Below are positions 49,155 to 61,943 of a stretch of DNA of 64,000 nucleotides, in pieces. A program made the position numbers and the translations under genes. The DNA comes from Dillenia suffruticosa. Taxonomy: Eukaryota > Streptophyta > Magnoliopsida > Dilleniales > Dilleniaceae. The notes below the pieces were generated by a model. The model ran no database searches. It was not told the DNA's origin and saw only the letters and a list, made by a program, of their open reading frames with translations. Location of the stretch: NCBI GenBank assembly GCA_033439265.1, contig JAVTVX010000031.1, positions 9,471,501 to 9,535,500 of the forward strand. Reading direction: 5' to 3'. Within the stretch, counting starts at the first letter, position 1; every line of letters begins with the position of its first letter.

Positions 49155-50329
49155 ATGAATGTTAAGGATGATATTTTTGAAAACAAGACAAAATAGTACC
49201 TGTGAATTGAATGGGAGGTACTACCCTAGCGTCTCAAAATCTCAGTAGATCCAGAAGTACATTTTTGGGTCACCATAAATGCAAAATAATCGAATTTAAT
49301 GAGAATAGCATATATCCATTTTTTTTTAATTCCTGTAATATTGTTTTTTTATTTTATTATTAATATTCGAAATGATATTACAATTAATTTAATTCAAATG
49401 TTTACAAAATTTTATTTAGAAATAACTCTCTTAATATAATTTTTTTTTATCATTTTTAAAATTTAAATATATATCCATATATAATACACTTCAGTTTTTA
49501 CTAAGAAAATCTAGTCATCGGATTTTTTTAAAGCCAAATTCACTTTCTAGAGAATTTTTGAGTAATTTGAAAGATTTTCATAATATAGGGTACTAGGATT
49601 TTACTTGGCTTTCTATATAATAGGTAAAATATTACATGTTACCCTTTTCGAGTAACTCATGTTATAATACTGGGTATTTATTTGAGGTAATGAATTGGTT
49701 AGAGTTTTACACTGACATTGTTTCCCGTGATTATCATCTTGACGTCCTTCAAATTATTTAAAGTTTTAAGGCACATGTGTAGTTCTTCGGTTTTTATTAT
49801 TTTTAGATCATTTCTCTTACAATTTAATAGGAATTTGTATTTTATAGTAATTTGTCTACATCAACTAATTAAGTTGGTAAATTTTCACAACAATTAATTA
49901 TTTTCACGTGTGTCAAAAATATTATGTCAAAAGATTTGAAATCTTGATTTAGTCTAAATTTTCGTTTTCTCTTTAAAATGGAAAAAAATAAAGGAGCGAT
50001 TTTCAATTTTCTAACTAAATTAATTTTTCTTAACAAATAGAAGTGGGAAAGACTAATTTTTAAAATAAATCATTTCTTGAAAATTATGGTTTATCTATGC
50101 ACCAGATGAGACGGATTAAAGATTTCATGAAAACTAGTATGAAAAGGTATTAAAATCTTTTGAATTGAGTGATCAGATATTTTATTCTTTTAATCAGACA
50201 TTTTGAATTTGAACCCCGAAATGACAAAAAAAGAATTTGTGAAAACCGATTTCTATAATCGATTTCACAGTATTCGAATCAGATTAATCGAATAAATTTC
50301 AAATACTAGTGGTGAAAAAAAAAAAAACT

Positions 50330-50570
50330 AAGTATGAAAAGATATGTCCAGCTTAGCAAGAGTATCAATATAACTATTATCCACTTTGTGAATAAAAGAC
50401 AACCAATGTACCAAGATACTATGGATGATGCGTTGGTGTTCCCGAATGATATGAAAATCTATGTGTGAGGTAACTTATTTAAGTTTAGCAAGTAGGGAAC
50501 CATTAATAGATTAGTTCTTATTTTGAAAAACAATTTGGCGGTCATAATATTTCTCCTCAATCCTGAAATT
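50330..50570 (-). pseudogene. Possible copia RNase H fragment
   Basis: One minus-strand frame, with two stops, reads SHIDFHIIREHQ and VDNSYIDTLAKLD, spaced roughly like the HIxxDxHFIRE and QLADLFTK motifs of copia RNase H. No neighbouring domain supports it, so it may be a scrap or a coincidence. Confidence 0.35.
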
Positions 50571-52876
50571 TAGAATTCAAATTTTTATATAATAAAAAAA
50601 AAAGTTAGGTTTCATCATAAATAGATGGAATTTTCAACAATTGGTATTATTTTATTAAGAAAATTGATATTTACTTGTAGAACTTTTTATTTTTTTAAAA
50701 TATCTTAATTGAAAAATATTATTAATATAATAGAATAAAATTGGATAAACCTGTGATAGAGGTCAAGCATATGCACAAATTCTCAAAAAGTGACAAAGAA
50801 TGATGAGGATGTAATAGATTACTTGTTGAAATGAAAAGTCTCTATGTTGTCTCTATGTTACGTTTTTATTATTGACTAATATTATTATCATTTTTTAATT
50901 AATTAATCTTCAAATTGATACATTACAAACATGCTTTTCTTACACACTTCACTCGGCTAGAGGGACACCCACCAATTCTTTAGATTTGAGGATGATCTTA
51001 AAAGCTAAACAAAGTGGATCTCAAAAATGTCATCAAACCATATAAGCTACTAATGTAAGGAACATTATGATAACTTATTTTAATAATTGAGAAAGTTTAG
51101 GCTATACCCATTTAAAAATTTTAATAAAATTATCGATAAAATGATAATTTTAATATATTAATAAATCATATATTCTTTCTTTTGCCCATTTAAAGTGGTG
51201 TTTAGGAAATCTTAGTCGAGTTCAGCTTGTTTTAATTTATTTTTATTTTGTTGTAAATTGTAGTAATATTTTTTAATAGCAAATCTTAGATTTTACAAAT
51301 AGAAATTCAACTTTTTTTATGAAAAATATAAATTATTACTATATTGATATTTTTTATATTGAAAAATTATACTTAATCTCAATAGAGCTAAGCTCAACTT
51401 TTCAAATATTGGGCTCTAATAAAAATAGTGAAACAACAAGCGTATTTGGGATTCTGTTTATTAATTGATATAGTATCATGATTTGGATTTAAAAAAAAAA
51501 AAAAAAATCATACAACTGATTTCAACTATTTTAAAGTTTCAAATTACTTACAACATAGACATTGTTTCAAATACCATCTGGAGGTGAGCTAAGCAGTATG
51601 CAGTTCAATTGGTTTAACTTGTCATTATAATTACGTTGATGTAATAAATAATAAATAATAAATAATATTTAATAATGAAAAAATAAAAAAATAATAATAT
51701 ACTTTCATAATTATAAACTCAATTATTGCAAATAATAGAACAATGTAAGAACTGTAACATCCCAAAATTCTATATCACGATGACCTCAAGTGGAGGTGTG
51801 TACATAGAGATTGGGGGTGTCACACACAACTCGTTTTCATGGAATTGTTCTAACTTTAGAAACCCCTCAAGGTAGAACTAAGGCTGTGTGGTCGTATCTC
51901 CTTGTAGTTGACAACCAATTTGCACATGCCAAAAAAATACATAATGAAAATATTTTGCTCCCATTGCCCTCCGTTCTGGATCCGCCACTGGCTAATGCCT
52001 AGGAGTGGGAATAGGAATTGGCATAAGCATTACATACTATGTAGTTGACAACCAATTTGCACTCTCTCAATTTAAGGATTTAAGAAGAAATTTATTTAAT
52101 GACATAATGAGATTTTTTTTTTTTCCTTGTACTGAACTTTACACACGGTTAAAATCCATATCTTGAATCAGTTTATGGAGCATACTCTTTATTTTTGTAT
52201 GAAACCTAAGAATTCATTGGATAAAACCTATCTTGATGACAAAAGGACCGTAATGCAAGCTTTTCTTATAGTTATTAGATTTTTATTGATTTTAATTTGC
52301 ATTTTATTTTTTATTTTCTTGCAATTTACATTTTAAGTCATTATTTGAATTATATTTCTATTTAACATAAAATTTATGTTCTAAAGAAAAGTAAGAAAAA
52401 CCTCAAAAGTAATGAAAATGTTGGTGTTTACTTGTTTTCATCGTTAAATTTAAAAAAAAATTCCCATTATCAATATCACAAAATAATTTGTAAATTTATT
52501 TATGATATGAAATAGTCTATTTTAATTATTTATATTGAGCAAATAAATAGAATAAATTTATTTATAAAAGCGAAAAACATGTTATATTATAGATATTAAG
52601 ATTGAGAGAGGTTGGCATTATTTTTAAGGCTAGGTAGGACGACTTATATTTAATTTACCTGATAAAATAACCAGTCGTACAATGTAAGCAAGTAAAAGGT
52701 GAAAGAAATAGGAGAAAAGAAGGGGCGCAAAGGTGCCTGGAGGAATGTTGGTGGGCGAGCAGTGTGGGCCAACCCGTGAGCATGACAAATGTCATCTTAT
52801 CGCTCTCATTAATTAATTAAATTATAACTAAATTTCACTCAACCCCCATTTCCATCATCCCCCACGCTCACGCCCC

Positions 52877-52883
52877 TATAAAT
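52877..52883 (+). promoter_or_regulatory. TATA box of the patatin-like gene
   Basis: TATAAAT in a C-rich context, 121 bp before the start codon. It would place transcription start near 52905-52915 and leave a leader of about 90-100 bases. No other TATA motif closer to the gene is as good. Confidence 0.75.
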
Positions 52884-52910
52884 TCCCAACCCACTCCTTT
52901 CCCCCTCATC

Positions 52911-52924
52911 ACTCACTTCCCTCG

Positions 52925-52955
<31 letters not shown>

Positions 52956-53000
52956 ACATTTTTAACCTCAAAGCACTCATTCTCTCTCTCTCTCTCTCTC
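52911..53000 (+). promoter_or_regulatory. CT-rich 5' leader
   Basis: The predicted leader contains (TCTCTG)n and (TC)n tracts at about 52925-52955 and 52980-53000. Pyrimidine tracts of this kind are common in plant leaders and core promoters and can affect expression. The start codon context AAAATGGC is favourable. Confidence 0.6.
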
Positions 53001-53003
53001 AAA

Positions 53004-55073
53004 ATGGCACAAACAATGACACCACTGACATCATCACCACTGTCACTCTCCGATTCCGACTTCAACAACAGCCTCACTTACCAGATCTACTCTCTCTTGG
53101 AAAACAAGTTCCTCTTTGGAAATGACTCCCCCAAGCAGCTCTCCGAGTGTCATCCTCTCGAAAACCTCATCTCCGCCACCACCGACGTCGCTGGCAAAGT
53201 CCGCATTCTCTCCATCGACTCCTCTGCCTCCACCGACGGCATTCTAGCCGCCAAATCTCTCGCTCTCCTCCAATCCTCTCTTCGCGCCAAATCCAACAAC
53301 CCTAACGCTCAAATCGCGGATTATTTTGACATCGTCGCCGGATCCGGCATCGGCGGAGTCCTCGCAGCCCTCCTCTTCACCCGAGGAAGAAACGGGTCCC
53401 CGATTTTCTCCGCCGAGGACTCTCTCAATTTCCTGATCCAAAACCGCCGAAAATTGTTGAAATCGTCGGGAAAAGGTCTTTTCGGGCGTTTTTCGAAGCC
53501 GTCGAAGAAAGCGGAGAAGATTATCGGACAGATTTTCGCTGAAATGACGATAAAGGACACGGTGAAGTCGGTTTTGATCCCATGTTACGACTTGAAGACG
53601 CATGCGCCGTTCGTGTTTTCCCGCGCCGATGCAGTTGAAACGGACGGCTACGATTTTAAGATGAGTGACGTGTGCATTGCCACGCTGGCGTGTCCGGTTA
53701 GAACCAGGCCCGTTCATATGGTGTCGGTGGACAAGAGAACAGGGATCCTGGCCGTCGGTGGTGAGGTGGCCATGAGTAATCCGACGGCTACGGCAATTAC
53801 GCATGTGCTTAATAATAAACAGGAGTTCCCGTTCTGTAATAGCGTTGATGACCTCTTAGTGGTCTCTCTTGGAAATGGGGAGTCCCACTTTGGTGGGGCC
53901 CATGACGACTCAAATCCGATGTCGCCGGCGGCGTTAATTAAGATAACCGGCGGTGGAGCTTCCGACATGGTAATTTTACTCACCATTAAATATATCACTT
54001 CAATATATTTTTCAACTTATTTAGAAAAATAAATTTAAACCCCAATTTATAAATTTATAAATTTTAGAAATTCATTAACTAGATAAAATTAAATTTGATT
54101 CGGCCATAAATACAAACTTAAGCATTAATGGAAAATAATTAAAAGACAAAAGGGGAGAGAATCGTCGGCAATGTGAGCACATGAGCATATGAACCGCTTT
54201 TGTTATCTCTTGAATTTTTAATAATAATTTTCTCAACCTAAAGTGTTTTTGCATTTATTTGTTATATAAAAGAAAATATAAATTTGTTGTCTACTTTTGC
54301 TCTTGGCATTTTTGGAGTTTCGTCGCTAACATGGAATGCAACTTGTTTAATAGGTTGATCAAGCTGTATCGATTGCATTTGGTCAACATCGCACCAATAA
54401 TTATGTTCGAATTCAGGTATTTTTATTCTTACCCTTATTATTATTATTTTGTCATGTCACAGACAATGATGCTATTGAACGTTTAATATTTTACTTAATT
54501 TTTTTTTTATAAATTATCATTAAATATTTTATATATTTATTTTTATAAATTATCAACATTTATTTTAAATTTAATTAAATGTGATTTAAATCGTATCAAT
54601 GAGAACTTATTTAAAGATCAGTGAACTTCAACCCCTTGATCAACTGACATTTTTTTATTAAATATTTTACTATTTAACATAATGCTGGTTATTAAATATT
54701 TTATTATTTAATGATTATCGATTATTCTCCGGTTGTAATCTAATGGGTTTTTTAAAAAGCTTCTAAATATGTTGTCATATTTATGCAGGGGCATGGAATA
54801 GAAGCACAAAAGTCAAGAAAGGAGAGAGATATAATTGGGATGGCGGATATGATGTTGGGAGAGAAAAATGTCGAGTCAGTTTTATTTGGAGGAAAGAAAT
54901 TAAGTGGGATTACAAATTATGAAAAATTAGAAAATTTTGGTGAGGAGTTGATTAAAGAAGAGAAGCGGAGAAAAACAAGTATTTTACCTAATGTGGTTTT
55001 AAAACAAGCATCTCCATCTCCAAGAACTTCCTCTGCTACTACTCTATCTTTGTCCACAGCTTCTTCCTATTAA
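53004..55073 (+). CDS. Patatin-like protein of the pPLAIII group, 437 residues, three exons
   Basis: Exons 53004-53969, 54354-54416 and 54789-55073; both introns are phase 0 with GT...AG ends, and the joined frame is open (322, 21 and 94 codons). Residues 23-40 (SLTYQIYSLLENKFLFGN) and the end (ESVLFGGKKL, SILPNVVLKQ, SPSPRTSSAT) match the plant pPLAIII/PLP branch of patatins, membrane-lipid acyl hydrolases linked to cell elongation. The patatin fold runs from about 65 to 325. The usual GxSxG nucleophile motif is GSGIGG (113-118), as is normal for pPLAIII. Unusually, the oxyanion-hole glycines after SID read SSAS (73-76), and the catalytic DGG is GGE (252-254). It may be a pseudoenzyme. No signal peptide or membrane segment seen. 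Exons are GC-richer than the flanks. Confidence 0.93.
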
Positions 55074-55550
55074 GTTTGGGTGAGGGTAATTTATGGAAAT
55101 TATGGATTTGGCTGCCACTCGTGATGATTTAGGGCATCCGAGCTTGAGCTGAAGTTTTCTCAGTCATCCCTAGCTAGCTGCATCTTTTCCTCATTATTTT
55201 TTTTTCTTTATTAATTTTGTTCCTATATTTGTGTATATTTTTATAAAGATGTGGGAAATTATGTAAATTTTGGAAATGGTAATTATATATAAAAGTTATT
55301 ATAGTGATTTCATCGTACATTTTTCCTTTGGCAATTTATGGGTTGCTTTTGGTCTCTTCTTCTTCTTTTTTTTTTTTTCATTAGTAGTTCTCCAAAGATC
55401 ATTATTCACTTATCTGGTGGTGTTCTATGTTAGGTTAATTACTTTACTTTTTATAATCATAAAACGTAAATTTGGGACAAATTTGGAGATGGGTCACAAA
55501 ATCTCCAAACTGCGAATCCCTTTTAGAGTCATAGACAGGTATCATGTATA
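55074..55550 (+). other. 3' flank of the patatin-like gene
   Basis: AT- and T-rich DNA that should hold the 3' untranslated region. T-rich tracts at about 55195-55245 and the following ATAAAG near 55243 are possible poly(A) signals, but none is decisive. No gene is seen. It ends in GTATA, the target duplication of the next retrotransposon. Confidence 0.5.
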
Positions 55551-56022
55551 TATAACGAATAACAGAAATGATTTTTCAAAATTTTAAATGTAATGACTAT
55601 TCCCTCAACAACCCGGAACAACCCAAACTGCCCTGATCAATTTGTTAGTTGAATTCAACTGTAACAACAGACTAGTTGAACTAGTTAGATTAACTGAGCA
55701 ACCATTTCATCAATTTATACAAATAGCTTGAAGCATTGAAGGAATGGCAGACATTGTTTTTTCACAGTTTCACTCTCTCGCTCTCTAACTGTTCTTCTCT
55801 CTCTCTCTCTAACCCTCTATCTCTGTTTCACTCTAATCTTCTTCTCTCAACCACTAATCTCTTTCATTGTATGCATAATCTTCATCACCTACATCAATTG
55901 ATTCGAAATACAACCACTCTTCTCTTACTCTCCCTCCTTTCCCATGTGCTTTGTTTTTCTTCCAACTTGTGATGTTGAGCAGTCCGAGCTCAAATCTTGA
56001 ATCTAGGAGATGGGACGTAACA
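55551..56022 (+). repeat. 5' LTR of gypsy element 1
   Basis: Starts TATAACGAATAAC, where the sister LTR has TGTCATGAATAAC, so the terminal TG has mutated to TA. Ends GACGTAACA. It contains a pyrimidine-rich TCTC leader (about 55770-55860), as does the other LTR. Confidence 0.85.
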
Positions 56023-56025
56023 ATT

Positions 56026-56037
56026 TGGTATTAGAGC
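56026..56037 (+). promoter_or_regulatory. Primer-binding site of gypsy element 1
   Basis: TGGTATTAGAGC differs at one base from the TGGTATCAGAGC complement of initiator methionine tRNA and lies 3 bp inside the LTR. Confidence 0.8.
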
Positions 56038-56065
56038 TTACGATTCTTGAGCAAAAATTGAATAA

Positions 56066-56565
56066 ATGGTAGGAGAAATAAGATCCAATTCATTGGAGGA
56101 CCAGATCAAGAAACAAGAAACCTGACTTGAACAATCACTACAGCTCACCAAACAAAGAAAACTGGCCATAAGCAGAAGCAAGGATCCAAGAGAAGGGAAA
56201 TCCTGGGCAAGAAGTCAGAGGGAGTAACTACTACCTTCAAAGGCAGTACTAGCAAAGTAAATAGAGGACCATCAGGATCAACTACGCAAGACCATACTCC
56301 CAGAATCTCTTCCCAAAAAATCCAGTACGGGAGGATCAATAATCTCTGCTTCAAGTGTGGAGAAAAATACCATTCTGGGTATCAATATAGGTTTAAACAT
56401 CTTAACTTAATTCTTTTAACAAATGATGAAGAAAGCTTAGAAATAGAATGCACTCAAGAAAGTAGTGAAAATTTAAAAGAAACTGTGGATGTATCCCTAT
56501 GTGCCTTTTCTGGTTCTCTCAATAAAAAGATGATACATGATTTTTTTTTGTTACTATATCAACTG
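56066..56565 (+). pseudogene. gypsy element 1 gag end with zinc knuckle
   Basis: The plus strand shows LCFKCGEKYHSGYQYR at about 56340-56388, a CCHC knuckle whose last cysteine has become tyrosine. LTNDEESLEIE and VDVSLCAFSGSLN follow, as usual before the protease of these chromoviruses. Most of gag before this is missing: only about 300 bp separate the primer site from the knuckle. The reading is cut by repeat T. Confidence 0.75.
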
Positions 56566-56573
56566 GTATTCGG

Positions 56574-58215
56574 AGTTATATTATGATTAATTCAGTCTGA
56601 AACTTACAATATCCTATTTAAGGAGATTACCCTCTCAACGTAATCTACTCCATACTCAAATCGTGAGTTGAACTATTGATCTTAATTAAAGAATCTAATA
56701 TCATATCTCATTAAATCAATTGACCATCGGTGATGATACATAATTTTAAAACTATAAATTCAGACAAATATGCTTTAGTTGAATGTTGTGCATAGAGATG
56801 AGATCATATATCATTTTCACGAGAATATTTTATATTACTAAATATGAATTATCATAATCTAAGTTCAACAGTTCGAATTAAAATTTTGAAGATATTAAAG
56901 AAAACTAAAATCAGAATATGAAAACTCTAGACGACGAAAAACCCTAATTGATAAAAAAAACTAAATTAATAAAAAATATTACAATATTGATTTCATCTGT
57001 TTTTAATCATTTATATGGTCGAATCCTTCAAAACCATCTAAGTTTATTTGTTAATTAATAATTGTTGATAATGATAGATTTTTCCAAAATTAAATTTACC
57101 TAATGGTCATATAATGTAATTCTAATTCGAGTAATCAAAATTCAATGATTATATAATTTTGATTATATCAAATTACATTAAGTTTTATTAAATCTATATT
57201 TTAGGGTTTCCCCTAAAATTCCACATGTAAATTAATTTTCGTTGATTGATCTCATAATCTGATATGAATTTTATTATTACGAACTAATTTCATATAATTA
57301 TATTGGTCATGCATGCATTCAATCTCAAATTATAAAAAATGTAGAGCCTTAAAACATTTGAAATATTAAAATCAACAATAAAATCTGATAAAAAAATAAT
57401 CATGCCAATAAATTTGAAGGGAAAGAAATAAATCAAATCATATAATTAATCAAAAATTAAAATCCATTGAGCTTTAGAGACCAAAAAAATTAGCTAGATA
57501 TTAAAAAGAAAAATGAAAAAAAAGACATTACAACCCTTTTGCATATGACGAAGGAGGTGGAAGGTGGTTGCTAAGATTTCAAAATCGTAGAATGATGAAT
57601 AGAGCAGTGGAATGAATGCTTCTTTCCGCCCTAGGGGGTGTTATTTTTATAAGACTGAAAGGTTTAAAAGAATTAGTAGTTATGAACTTTTAGAAAACTA
57701 GGGTTTGGTATTTGATTTGAAAACTTACCGTTATTGTATGATAGGTATCTCTTACTTTTTCAAAATTATAAAATTTCTCTTCCTTGAATTTGGAGACTAC
57801 TGAAATAATTCAAAACTAAATCCCAAAATTCTCTCATTAATATGCTCAAGTTTCCTTTTTCAACATAGCATTGACTTTTTAACATTGTAGTAGAAATTTT
57901 GCCTAATTTTTGAATAAATTCTTGCCTTACTTAGCATCTGGACTCTTCACAAAATTTATAGGTTTTGAAGTCTTCATTCCAACATAGCAAGAATCAACCC
58001 AATCGGATATCAGAGCAAAAAGATATGCTCAAAATACTGACAATTGTTTGTCCAATTTGAAATTTAGAAAGCAAATCCAATATTTCCTAAATCAATACCC
58101 ACAAAATTAATTAGTGTAATATTATAAAATAAAATTTATAACAGTCTTAAAATTCATAAATAATGACTAAATTAATATAAAATAATATAATTTAAATGTA
58201 TAAAAATTATTACTA
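56574..58215 (-). mobile_element. Unclassified LTR-like repeat T, copy 2 (inverted)
   Basis: Inverted relative of 26010-27463: its complement begins TAGTAATAATTTTTATAC and shares with copy 1 a long run of blocks. These include AGGAAATATTGG, AATTTTGTGAAGAGTCCA, the TATA segment before CCTAGGGC, GCAAAAGGGTTGTAAT and TAGGGTTTTTCGTCG. It has about 180 bp more at the end corresponding to 27463. Flanks are TCAAC and TCAAA. No coding is seen. It separates gag from the protease of gypsy element 1. Confidence 0.6.
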
Positions 58216-58780
58216 TCAAAAGACAATTGGATTAGAAGGCGAACTATATGGGTAGTAATAACAGTATTGGTAGACACAGGAAATTCAAACAGTTATTTAA
58301 ACCAAATACTAGTTGAGAAACTTAAGATGAAGACATAAGAAAATGAACTCTACCATGCAAACCTAGCAAATGGTAGTAAGATATCTAACTATACCAATAT
58401 CAGAATTGTTAAATGGAACATACAAAGATACAAATTCACATTTGACTTAAGAGTCATATGCCTAGGATCATGGGACATTATCTTTGGAGTAGACTGGATA
58501 TAAAATTTTAACTCCATCACATTTGATTTTAAGCAACTCTAAGTCAAATTTAGTAATGAAGATAGAGAAATGATCTTGGTAGGTAGAATTGAGAAGTCTA
58601 AAATGAAGCTAGTAAGAGGGAAAAGCACTAGAAAATTTCGAAAGCAACAACTGTAGAGTTGTGTTACTCTCGATATAGAGTCATAACAACAATATCTACA
58701 GATGCAGGAGCCCATCTTAGCACTACTAAAATAGTATGAAGATATATTTGCAACACCAAATTCACTTCCTCCAAAGAGAA
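58216..58780 (+). pseudogene. gypsy element 1 protease
   Basis: The plus strand reads VITVLVDTGNSNSYLN (about 58255), with the DTG active site, then ANGSKISNYTNIRIVKWNIQ and LRVICLGSWDIIFGVDWI (about 58490), the LG-x-WD-x-ILG-x-DWL motif of gypsy proteases. Stops lie just after it. Confidence 0.85.
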
Positions 58781-60060
58781 CTCATGATCAATCCATCCCT
58801 TTGAAGTCAGAAGCTTAGCCTTTCAAACTTAGGTCTTACAGATACCCACACTCCCATAAATCTAAGATAGAAAGACAAGTACAAGAGATGCTGAGTAGTG
58901 GCATTATCAGACATAGTTCAAGCCCTTTTGGTTTTCCAATATTGTTGGCAAAGAACAAGGACAACACCTAGAGATTTTGTGTGGATTATAGATAGTTTAA
59001 CAATATTACAATAAAGGACTGGCTCCCAATTTCTAACATTGATGAATTGTTAGATGAATTTTATGGGCTAAACTGTTCTCTAAGATAGATTTGAGGGTAA
59101 GATATCACCAAATAAGGGTTAAACCCAATGATGCTGCTAAGACAACCTTCCAAACTCATCATAGATATTTTGAATTTTTGGTTCTGCCTTTTGACTTAAC
59201 TAATGCCCCAACTACATTTCAATTGTTGATGAATCACATATTCCTACCCCATTTAAGGAAGTTTGTGTTAGTTTTCTTTGATGACATTTTGATGTATAGT
59301 CCTGATCCATCCACTCACATATAGCACCTTGAGGAAGTCTTCATACTCTTAAGACAACATAAGTTGCTTGCCAAGTTTTCCAAGTGTACCTTTGCATAGT
59401 CACAAGTAAAATATCTAGGCCAAGTGGTCTCTGTCAAAGGAGTTGAGATGGACCCTCAGAAAACTGAGTGTATCAGGATTTGGTTAACACCTACCTTTGT
59501 TAAGGCTTTGAGAAGTTTTTTGGGTTTAACTGGAAATTACATAAGGTTTATTAAAAACAACAGTGTTATAAATAAACCACTCAATGACCTGTTAAAAAAA
59601 AAAAACTTCTACTAGAATGGAGATGCTGAAAAAGCTTTTCAGCAACTCAAGGAGGCCATGAGTTTAGCTCCTGTCATGAGACTACCTAAATTCTCTAAGC
59701 TCTCTGTAGTAGAGACTGATGTATGTTTTAAAGGATGGGGAGCTGTTATGATACAAGAGGGTCAGCCAATTGCTTACATAAGTAAAGCTTTAGGGGTAAG
59801 AAGTTAAGAACTGTCCATTTACGGAAAGAATTAATGGTCGTGGTAATGGCTATGATAAAGTGGAAACATTATTTAGTTGGTTACTATTTTATTACTAGAA
59901 CTGATCATCAAAGTTTGAACTATCTATTTGAACAAAAGCTAACAAATACCTTGCAACACAAATGATTCACCAAACTATTAGGATTAGATTATGAGATACA
60001 ATATGAGAAAGGGACAAAAAATAAAGTACTAATGCACTGTCCATAAAAGAATTTCCAATA
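58781..60060 (+). pseudogene. gypsy element 1 reverse transcriptase and RNase H
   Basis: Clear RT blocks: SSGIIRHSSSPFGFPILLAK (about 58890), [25 protein letters not shown] (about 59165) and the catalytic FFDDILMYS (about 59275), intact. RNase H follows: VVETDVCFKGWGAVMIQEG (about 59708), [12 protein letters not shown] and [12 protein letters not shown] (about 59890). About ten stops or frame breaks interrupt the reading. Confidence 0.92.
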
Positions 60061-60289
60061 GAAGAACATCCAGAAGGAATGGTAGTAGCAACCATATTAG
60101 TACAGCCATAATGGATAAATAAAGGAATTCAGAGTTATGAAGAGGATAAAGAATGTCAGGCTTTGATAGCAAAACTGATACTTGAGCCAGATTATAAGAC
60201 AGACTTCCAATTTCATGATGGGATATTAAAGGTCAAGAAGAAATATATGAAGGGAGTGGATTTCATCTAAAAAATAAGATAATACAACA

Positions 60290-61430
60290 AATGCATAGCT
60301 TTACAATGGTGGGACACTCTGGACTGAATAACACCTTCCAAAGGATAACGACTGCTTTTTATTAGCTTTCAATGAAGGTAGCAGTAATCAATTTTGTGCA
60401 AAAGTGTAATGTGTATCAGAGAAATAAACATGAAATTGTACCATACCCTAATTTGCTTCAGCCTCTACTTATTTCTTCACAAGTTTCGTCTCAGATTAGT
60501 TTAGACTTTGTGGAAGGATTACTTAAGTCCCAAGGGCATCATACTATTTTGGTGGTCATTGATAGGCTTACCAAATTCAGCCATTTCATAACTCTACATC
60601 ATCCCTATATTGCATTAAAAGTAGCTCAAATATTTATGGATTGTGTATTCAAGTTGCATTGACTTCTAGATTCAATAGTGAAAGCTCAGCACTGCCTACT
60701 ATCGTCAAATTGATAGTCAAAGTAAGAGGTTAAACTAGTGCTTAAAGTGTTACTTAAAGTGCATAACATTTGATATGCCTGGGCCTTGGGTTCAATGGCT
60801 AAGTCTGCCTAAATGGTGGTTTAACACTAATTTCTATTCCAGTATACAGATGACTCCTTTTGAAGTACTATAGGGGTAAAAACATAAATCTACATCAATG
60901 GATCCTTATATGGATACTGCTACACCAGCGGATATAAGCTTTGTTTAGAATAGACAAGTAATGCTCCAAATTATGCGAGATCACTTAGCCAAAGCACAAA
61001 ATAAAATGAAAGTTAAAGTTGATTAGAATCAGTCTGAAAGGGAATTTGAAGTAGGTGATCTAGTTTAACTCAAATTACACACCTATAGACAATAGTCTGT
61101 AGAGCTTAGAAGATAACTCAAGGTTGCACCGCCACAAGGTTTGAAAATCCATCTTGTGTTTCATGTCTCAATACTCAAAAAGAAGTTGGGTCCTACTTAG
61201 AAGACTATGCCCGCCTTGCCTCTAATATGGTTAGACAAGTAGGTTATAGTTGAACCATAAATAGTCTTGCGAAGACAGGTTATTTTGAGGAACAACAACC
61301 TTGTCACTCAGTGGCTAATTAGATGGATCAATCTAAGTCTAAAAGAATCAACATGGAAGGATAAGAGCTTCATCCATATCCAATTTCTTGCCTTTCATCT
61401 TTGAGGGCAAGGAAGGTTTTAAAGAGGCGG
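60290..61430 (+). pseudogene. gypsy element 1 integrase and chromodomain-like end
   Basis: The zinc-binding part reads HSFTMVGHSGLNNT and FVQKCNVYQRNKHE. The core has SLDFVEGLLKSQGHHTILVV with the first aspartate. The reading then jumps from LLDSIV to a stretch fitting STAYHPQ, so about 75 bp containing the second catalytic aspartate are lost near 60675. Later blocks are MTPFEVLYG (about 60850), VFHVSILKKKLGPT (about 61160) and NLVTQWLIRWINL, the chromodomain-like end. Confidence 0.85.
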
Positions 61431-61435
61431 GCTGT

Positions 61436-61938
61436 TGTCATGAATAACTAAAATGATTTTTCAAAATTTTGAGCGCAACAGCTAGTACCTCAATAACCCA
61501 TGACAACTCAAATTGCTCTAACCAATTTGTTAGATAAATTCAATTGTAATAACAGATTAGTTGAGCTAGTTAGATTAGTTGAGCAACCTACTCATCAATT
61601 TGTACCAATGTCTTGAAGAATTGAAGGAATGACATACATTGGTTTTTCACAATTTCACACACGCTTTGTCTCTCTATCTATCCAACTATTTCTCTCTCTC
61701 CCTCTCTCTAACCCTCTTTCTCTTTCTCTCTAATCTTCTTCTTTCTTCTATTCATTTCTATCTCAATCACTAATCTCTTCCATCATCTACATAATCTTCA
61801 TCAACTATATCAATTGATTCGAAATACAACCACTCCACTTGCATTCTCCCATATTTCTCGAGTGCTCTATTTTTCTTCCAACTTGTGATGCTGAGCAGTC
61901 TGAGCTCAAATCTTGAATCTAAGAGTTGGGTCGTAACA
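61436..61938 (+). repeat. 3' LTR of gypsy element 1
   Basis: TGTCATGAATAAC...GTCGTAACA, aligned along its length with 55551-56022, slightly longer through small insertions in the pyrimidine-rich part. Followed by the target duplication GTATA. Confidence 0.9.
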
Positions 61939-61943
61939 GTATA

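Larger units (their letters stand above)
55551..61938 (+). mobile_element. Ty3/gypsy chromovirus-like retrotransposon, decayed
   Basis: LTRs at 55551-56022 and 61436-61938, with target duplication GTATA at 55546-55550 and 61939-61943. A TGGTATTAGAGC primer-binding site follows the left LTR, and a purine tract (AAAGAGGCGGG) precedes the right one. The plus strand carries gag, protease, RT, RNase H, integrase and a chromodomain-like end, all with stops or small deletions. The inverted repeat T copy 2 (56574-58215) splits gag from protease. It lies 0.5 kb past the patatin-like gene in the same orientation. Confidence 0.92.

Noticed and set aside
53244-53804. 186-codon minus-strand open frame
   Set aside because: It is the antisense shadow of exon 1 of the patatin-like gene, and its translation has no recognisable feature.
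55736-55972. 78-codon open frame rich in Ser and Leu
   Set aside because: It lies in the pyrimidine-rich part of the gypsy 5' LTR and is not open in the 3' LTR in the same way.
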